This document shows, in pieces, positions 59,201-64,000 of a DNA stretch of 64,000 nucleotides. The notes beneath the pieces are model-generated. The model was given only the letters and a program-made list of their open reading frames with translations, had not been told where the DNA came from and made no database searches. Location: positions 20,190,324-20,254,323 of the forward strand of contig OZ038531.1 in NCBI GenBank assembly GCA_964036665.1, read 5' to 3'. This stretch comes from Gordius sp. MW1. Lineage: Eukaryota > Nematomorpha > Gordioida > Gordea > Gordiidae. The position numbers and the translations under genes were made by a program. Within the stretch, counting starts at the first letter, position 1, and each line of letters starts with the position of its first letter.

Positions 59201-62200
59201 AAGAGGTTAGCAGAAGAAAATTTCTTAAAGAATGAATTTTATCATTTTTACGCAACTTTCATTTTACAGTTATATCTTCGAAGAATAAGAGAGGTGGTTA
59301 GTTAATTTATTCACATAATTTTGCAATATGGGCCATTCCATGTCGATTCGTCAAAAAAAAGACGATTTTCGACCGACCATTTCATAAGGATAATTTTTGG
59401 TGAGAGTGTAGGCCTCATTTTTTAGATTAATTTCTGAAAGTTTTAGCCATTTTGGGCCAATACTTTTTAAGTTATGGACGTTTAAAGGGCCAAAATCACG
59501 TTCGGGAGCGTTTTTTAAATTTTACTATTTTTGTCATATTTTTGAAAGTAATTGCGTTATTCACTCAGATTTTGGTGCATTTTGTTTCTAAAAAAATTCT
59601 CTATCGAAATAATTTAACCAAAAACCTCAAACTTTTGCGGTTAATTTTTTGTGGTAAAATTAGTGAAAATCATAAAAACATATTTCTCCGGTATATGAAA
59701 TCACCAATTTCACAATGTGAACTCCTTTATGACCCATTATCATATTTCAATCATAAAAAGTTTGGGCGCGGCTACGAGATGGTCAAAAATTCGAAAAATT
59801 GCATTTTCAACAAAAATATTTATAGATGGCGGTATAATCAATTATCACAAGAACATATTATGGTGTTTGCTTTTTACCAAATTCCAAATTTTTAAAAATA
59901 TATGGTAAATAAATAATATTGGATTAAAAATCAACTTAAATTTTGAACTTTTATCTACGCGGTGGGCAAGTAACCGAGTTTTAAAATAACTTTAGGTTTA
60001 ATTAAGATAAAAAATGGTCACAACTAGCAAGAAATTTTTTTTAAAATACCTTTCATCCTCCATAAATTTTTTATTTTTAGCATGGATTATCAGTATAAAA
60101 ATAAAAATATATGAGCAATTTTGCCATCATATTAGTATTTATTTATTTTTTCAACCTCATATTAATTTTAGCATACCCCTATATCATTTAAGTTAAAATT
60201 AAAGATCTAATTTTCAAAATTGGATAATTGCCAATTGCGCAGAAAAAAAATCAAATTTAAGTATATTTTTATTCCAATATTATTTATTTACCATATATTC
60301 TTTATAAATTTGCAATTTGATAAAAAAATAAACACCATAATATGTTCTTGTGATAATTGATTATACCGCCATCTATAAATATTTTTGTTGAAAATGCAAT
60401 TTTTTGAATTTTTGACCATCTCGTAGCCGCGCCCAAATTTTTTATGATTGAAATATGATAATGGGTCATAAAGGAGTTCACATTGTGAAATTGGTGATTT
60501 CATATAACGGAGAAATATGTTTTTATGATTTTTCACTAATTGTACCACAAAAAATTAACCGCAAAAGTTTGAGGTTTTTGGTTAAACTATTTCGATAGAG
60601 AATTTTTTTAAAAACAAAATGCACCAAAATCTGAGTGAATAACGGAATTACTTTCAAAAATATGACAAAAATAGTAAAATCCATAAAACGCTCCCGAACT
60701 TGATTTTGGCCCTTTAAACGTCCATAACTTAAAAAGTATTGGCCCAAAATGGCTAAAACTTTCAGAAATTAATCTAATAAATGAGACCTACACCCTCACC
60801 AAAAATTATCCTGATCTGAAATGGTCGGTCGAAACCGTTTTGATTTGTCCTGGAATGGCCCATATACATCATTTGATTTAATTCTACGAAATTGCCTAAA
60901 TTTTCATGTTTTTTAGTTTATGGTCCCATTATATGATTACCTACACTTTATAACTAAAAATTTGTGAATTAGTTAAATTGTTTGGATATATGTTTATTAT
61001 AAAAGTATATATGAGGGTCGGTTTTAAATGCCATACTATTAGATCCACAAGTTATCGTGAGGTTATTATACAAAGAATTTCATTGTCTTAGATATTTTTT
61101 TTCTTTAACCATGTTGGATAAATAGTAGAAAAAGTACTTTATTTTTTCTAATGTTTGCATTAAACGTTTTAATGTTACTATGGTTTTCAATATTTGCAGT
61201 TTCCAGGACGCCCATCATAATAATACCAGCAACATCTTCGTCTCTCATAACCATGATGAACGCGAAAGAAATCTTGCAAGATCTCAAGTTAGCCATTTAC
61301 AATTCTGATTTTGTTGTAAAGTTTTGTTTGAAACTATCATGATTTGGGAGTTGGTTTTTATACCCGGTTTACGACTTGTCTCCAACCCTCCGCTTTTTGC
61401 ATTCTGCTTATACGGTAGCTCTAAACTCTCTCCGATGATTTTTGTCTTTTATGCCAAAAATTGGTTAAAAATATGAAGTAAACTGGATGTTATTTTAAGA
61501 TGAATCAAATTTTAAAAAACGTTTATTATGGTATACTTTTAAAGCACTGAACATTGTAATTTACTTTTTTTGTTTATAAATAAGCGTTACTTTTACCTAA
61601 TTTTTAAATATATATCATAACTAAGTCAAATCTATCGATTTTTTGTTAACTTATCTGATTAATTTTGAATTTTGAAAAATTTATTAAGCTTTAATCGAAA
61701 AAATATAAGTATTATTCCATTTCTACCATAAATTAAAATCTGCATAGATATTGCAGCGAAGAAGAAAAGAAGGCTCAAGGTGCCCCGAGGGATAACGAAG
61801 TTTTAATTCAAAGATTTAAAGAAGGTGGTCTCTCCGTTCCCTACAGAATTATAGATAATCCCCTCAAGTTGACAAATCAAGATTGGTAATTTATATTTAT
61901 TAATTTTTTCCTTGTCATTTTAGTTGAATTATTTGTGAATAAAGAAAGTGTCATATGATTTCGCGATTTTAATGAAGATCATTTTAATTTTATTTTTTGT
62001 TAATGTGTGTTAAACCAAGTGTCTATATAACAAATCTGCCAAATTTATTTAGAAATAAATGGCTTTTAATAAGTCAAGTTTGAGCTAAAAATATTGTTTT
62101 TTCGGTTGATTTTTTCTTGGTATCCTTTTTAAAAAGCCTTCATTTCTTTAAAAATGATATTTTTCACTGTTTTTTTAACTGCGTCTTGTAATATTTATTT

Positions 62201-63691
62201 AATGTAATTATGATTAATTTTTGCGTGTATTTATATTTTGGTGTAAATTTAAGGGATAGGGTTGTAGCCGTTTTCGTTCAAGGTCCGGCTTGGCAATTCA
62301 AAAGATGGCCTTGGGACGGAAATCCAGTTGAAATATTTTCTCGAAGTATGTGTGTAATTTGGTGTTGTACAACGTCCCTGCATTAGTTTTTCTATAAACA
62401 TATTTTAATTAATAAATAATCACTTAAATCCTTCTTGAATTGAAAAGTAAGAATAATTGGTTTCAACAATCATTTAAAACACTTTTTCATTACCATTATT
62501 ATACACTATACAACACAAAATTTCGTTTAAATGTGTTTTTGTTATTTTTTTTATTTTTTAACTCCTCTGAATATTTAATTAAATACGATTGTTCTTTTCG
62601 AACAAATTAATTATTCCTTTGATTCGCTCTCATGTGAGCCTCCCTTTATTTGAACTGGTCTAGCAATTTTACATTTAACTCATCAAACGATTTTTTTTCT
62701 GCTCTGAACTTGTGAAACTTACTGGCGGCTTATTCCTTCACCTATTAAATTATTTTAACATTCATCCGATAATCTTATAGAATAGCTCACCTTTTCTTGA
62801 GTGCCTACCTTAATATTTGCGCGAGGGTTTCATAAAATTTAAGCCAAAAAAGTTGAAACTTTGACGGCTGCTTAAGGTGACTTCATTTGAAAGCAAAACC
62901 AGACTAAAGTTTTTTGGTCTGGTTATGTTTAGTCGACCTTAAAGCTAAGTCGAAATTGGAAAAACAATTAGAGTCAACCTTGAGTCTCAGTTTAACCAAA
63001 GGGTAGACCACATAAAACCCAGCCATTCTTACAACACTATGATATAAAATGACTTTTTTGGCCAAAAACACATCTGATTTTCCTCCAAAATGTGACATTT
63101 CGAAGCTTGTTTTTCGTCATTTTTACTCGTTCCTTCTCGTCAAGTCAAAGCCTTTCACCTTAAATGGGACGAAATTAAACTCGATTCCAACGTGGCTAAA
63201 TGGGACGTTCACGTAATACTATTGAGCAGGACTAAGCGGCATTTAGATCGGGCATCTCTCCTCAAATTTTGGGAAGTTTTAGATAGGTAATTTACCTTGA
63301 ATACTTAAATTTTACCTTAAAAACAATTTTTTTTGTTAGTTTAGACAACTTTTTTCAATATTTATGGCCTATTGTAAATGATTTTAAAGGTTTTTATAAT
63401 GATAAACTATGCATACTTTGGTTAGGATATGCCTTTTTTGCTTAATTAAACTATTTTTCAAAGGTAATGCTAAAGTATCTGATGACTTAGCCAGTTTATA
63501 TCTTCAGCTCGGTATGAGATTGAGTTTTTTAAACACATTTTGTATATACAAGATTATAAACAGATTTATAGTATCAAAATTTCAAATATATTATGAGGTT
63601 AATAAATTTAAATAAAAATTGCATTTTTTATTATCTTATATATTTGTCCAATAGGTATACAGCCAAATTCAAGCCACATCTTAGGACTTAA
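56273..63691 (+). CDS. Cdc73: Cdc73/parafibromin, PAF1 complex subunit (hyrax orthologue)
   Basis: I read 16 exons: 56273-56409, 56447-56552, 56590-56628, 56713-56794, 56833-56885, 56922-57007, 57046-57460, 57812-57913, 58221-58350, 58984-59205, 59270-59293, 61200-61287, 61748-61885, 62254-62345, 63145-63286 and 63655-63691. All are in phase, giving about 630 aa. The N-terminus ([13 protein letters not shown], then [11 protein letters not shown]) and middle ([12 protein letters not shown], then YDQERFK and [11 protein letters not shown]) match Cdc73. The C-terminal Ras-like domain, from about residue 465, has [28 protein letters not shown] and FWEVLDR. The protein is a nuclear PAF1-complex subunit coupling RNA polymerase II elongation to chromatin modification. 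Five introns are 36-38 nt, and exons of 39 and 24 nt occur. Exon 7 has about 70 extra Asn/Ser-rich residues compared with vertebrate proteins. The start is the conserved MAD. Confidence 0.96.
59329..60862. mobile_element. Foldback element in a Cdc73 intron
   Basis: Two arms of about 570-590 bp (from 59329 and back from 60862) are reverse complements with a few percent difference, around a ~370-bp loop. The ends are TGGGCCATTCC and GGAATGGCCCA, with TA on each side (59327-59328 and 60863-60864), fitting a Tc1/mariner-type TA insertion. Each arm carries much the same open frame: 147 codons at 59452-59895, and its mirror at 60747-60288 broken once. No transposase motif is recognisable in it. The element fills most of the 1.9-kb intron between exons 11 and 12. 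Confidence 0.88.
62905..63039. mobile_element. Palindromic MITE family 2, copy 7 (truncated)
   Basis: Carries the GGTCTGGTTATGTTTAGTCG block and the terminal TTACAACACTA of the family, but lacks the other end. It lies in the Cdc73 intron between exons 14 and 15. Confidence 0.7.
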
Positions 63692-64000
63692 CTTTGGCTA
63701 CGACATTCAGAAAGATCTATTGAGGATAAATACATTTCGTATGCAGCGTTAATTACTTATATAATAACTTTTATACGTCTTTGTATTTTATATTAAATGT
63801 ATTTTTACGTTATATTATATATGCATTGGTGTACTATACTACCTAAAAATGAATAAATGTTACCCTAATTTTTGAAATTATTTTAAGATTTGTAAAAGGT
63901 TCTTTATACCAACTTAGTTATTTTATGACAAATAAAAATATTTTATTGTAGTTTTAGGCTATTTATGAAATATATATTGTGATTTTAGAAAAATATTAAT
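63692..64000 (+). other. Cdc73 3' UTR and downstream sequence
   Basis: AATAAA hexamers lie at 63852-63857 and 63931-63936, about 160 and 240 bp past the stop codon, and are candidate polyadenylation signals. No other feature is seen before the window ends. Confidence 0.55.

Overview
The window is about 64 kb of AT-rich metazoan DNA, most likely from an arthropod. The evidence is three spliced, conserved animal genes, a mellifera-type mariner, two Ty3/gypsy elements, several hAT-like MITE families with 8-bp target duplications, and no bacterial-style operons. The species cannot be fixed from sequence alone. One character stands out: all three genes contain introns of only 32-41 nt with canonical GT-AG ends.

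Layout. 1-4465 is gene-poor and holds three copies of a ~165-bp MITE. 4466-11737 (minus strand) is a complete 11-exon kelch-like BTB-BACK-Kelch gene (about 597 aa). One intron carries a full-length mariner with three nonsense codons, and another carries a fourth copy of the MITE. 11785-26947 is a nested mobile composite that begins about 50 bp upstream of the kelch-like start codon. Its outer shell is a foldback-like pair of inverted arms built of ~110-bp satellite units. Gypsy-1 (12001-18021) and gypsy-2 (18268-22635) are both inserted in the left arm, and a 1.39-kb hAT-like element (23789-25178) sits in the core. 27943-29640 holds two fragments of a retroelement C-terminal domain resembling a restriction-like endonuclease, one of them between 106-bp inverted repeats.

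31759-44925 (minus strand) is a complete KIF4/Klp3A-type chromokinesin of about 1106 aa in 21 exons. Its introns hold six copies of a palindromic MITE and one 1.08-kb TIR element. 45516-48354 and 49990-51266 are two copies of a compact retroelement with a Gag-like region; the first also has a reverse transcriptase and RNase H but no visible integrase. 54142-54812 is a LINE fragment, followed by satellite DNA (54841-55560). 56273-63691 (plus strand) is a complete 16-exon Cdc73/parafibromin gene (about 630 aa), with a 1.5-kb foldback element in one intron.

The three host genes have unrelated jobs: a probable Cul3 ubiquitin-ligase adaptor, a mitotic motor, and a PAF1-complex transcription factor. 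They look like neighbours rather than a functional cluster. The most unusual sequence is at 17440-17503, in the primer-binding position of gypsy-1. There, 64 nt match the 3' two-thirds of a selenocysteine tRNA including the non-genomic CCA, and directly abut the remains of a largely deleted gag. Exon boundaries were read by eye from splice dinucleotides and frame continuity, and family names come from motif recognition without database searches.
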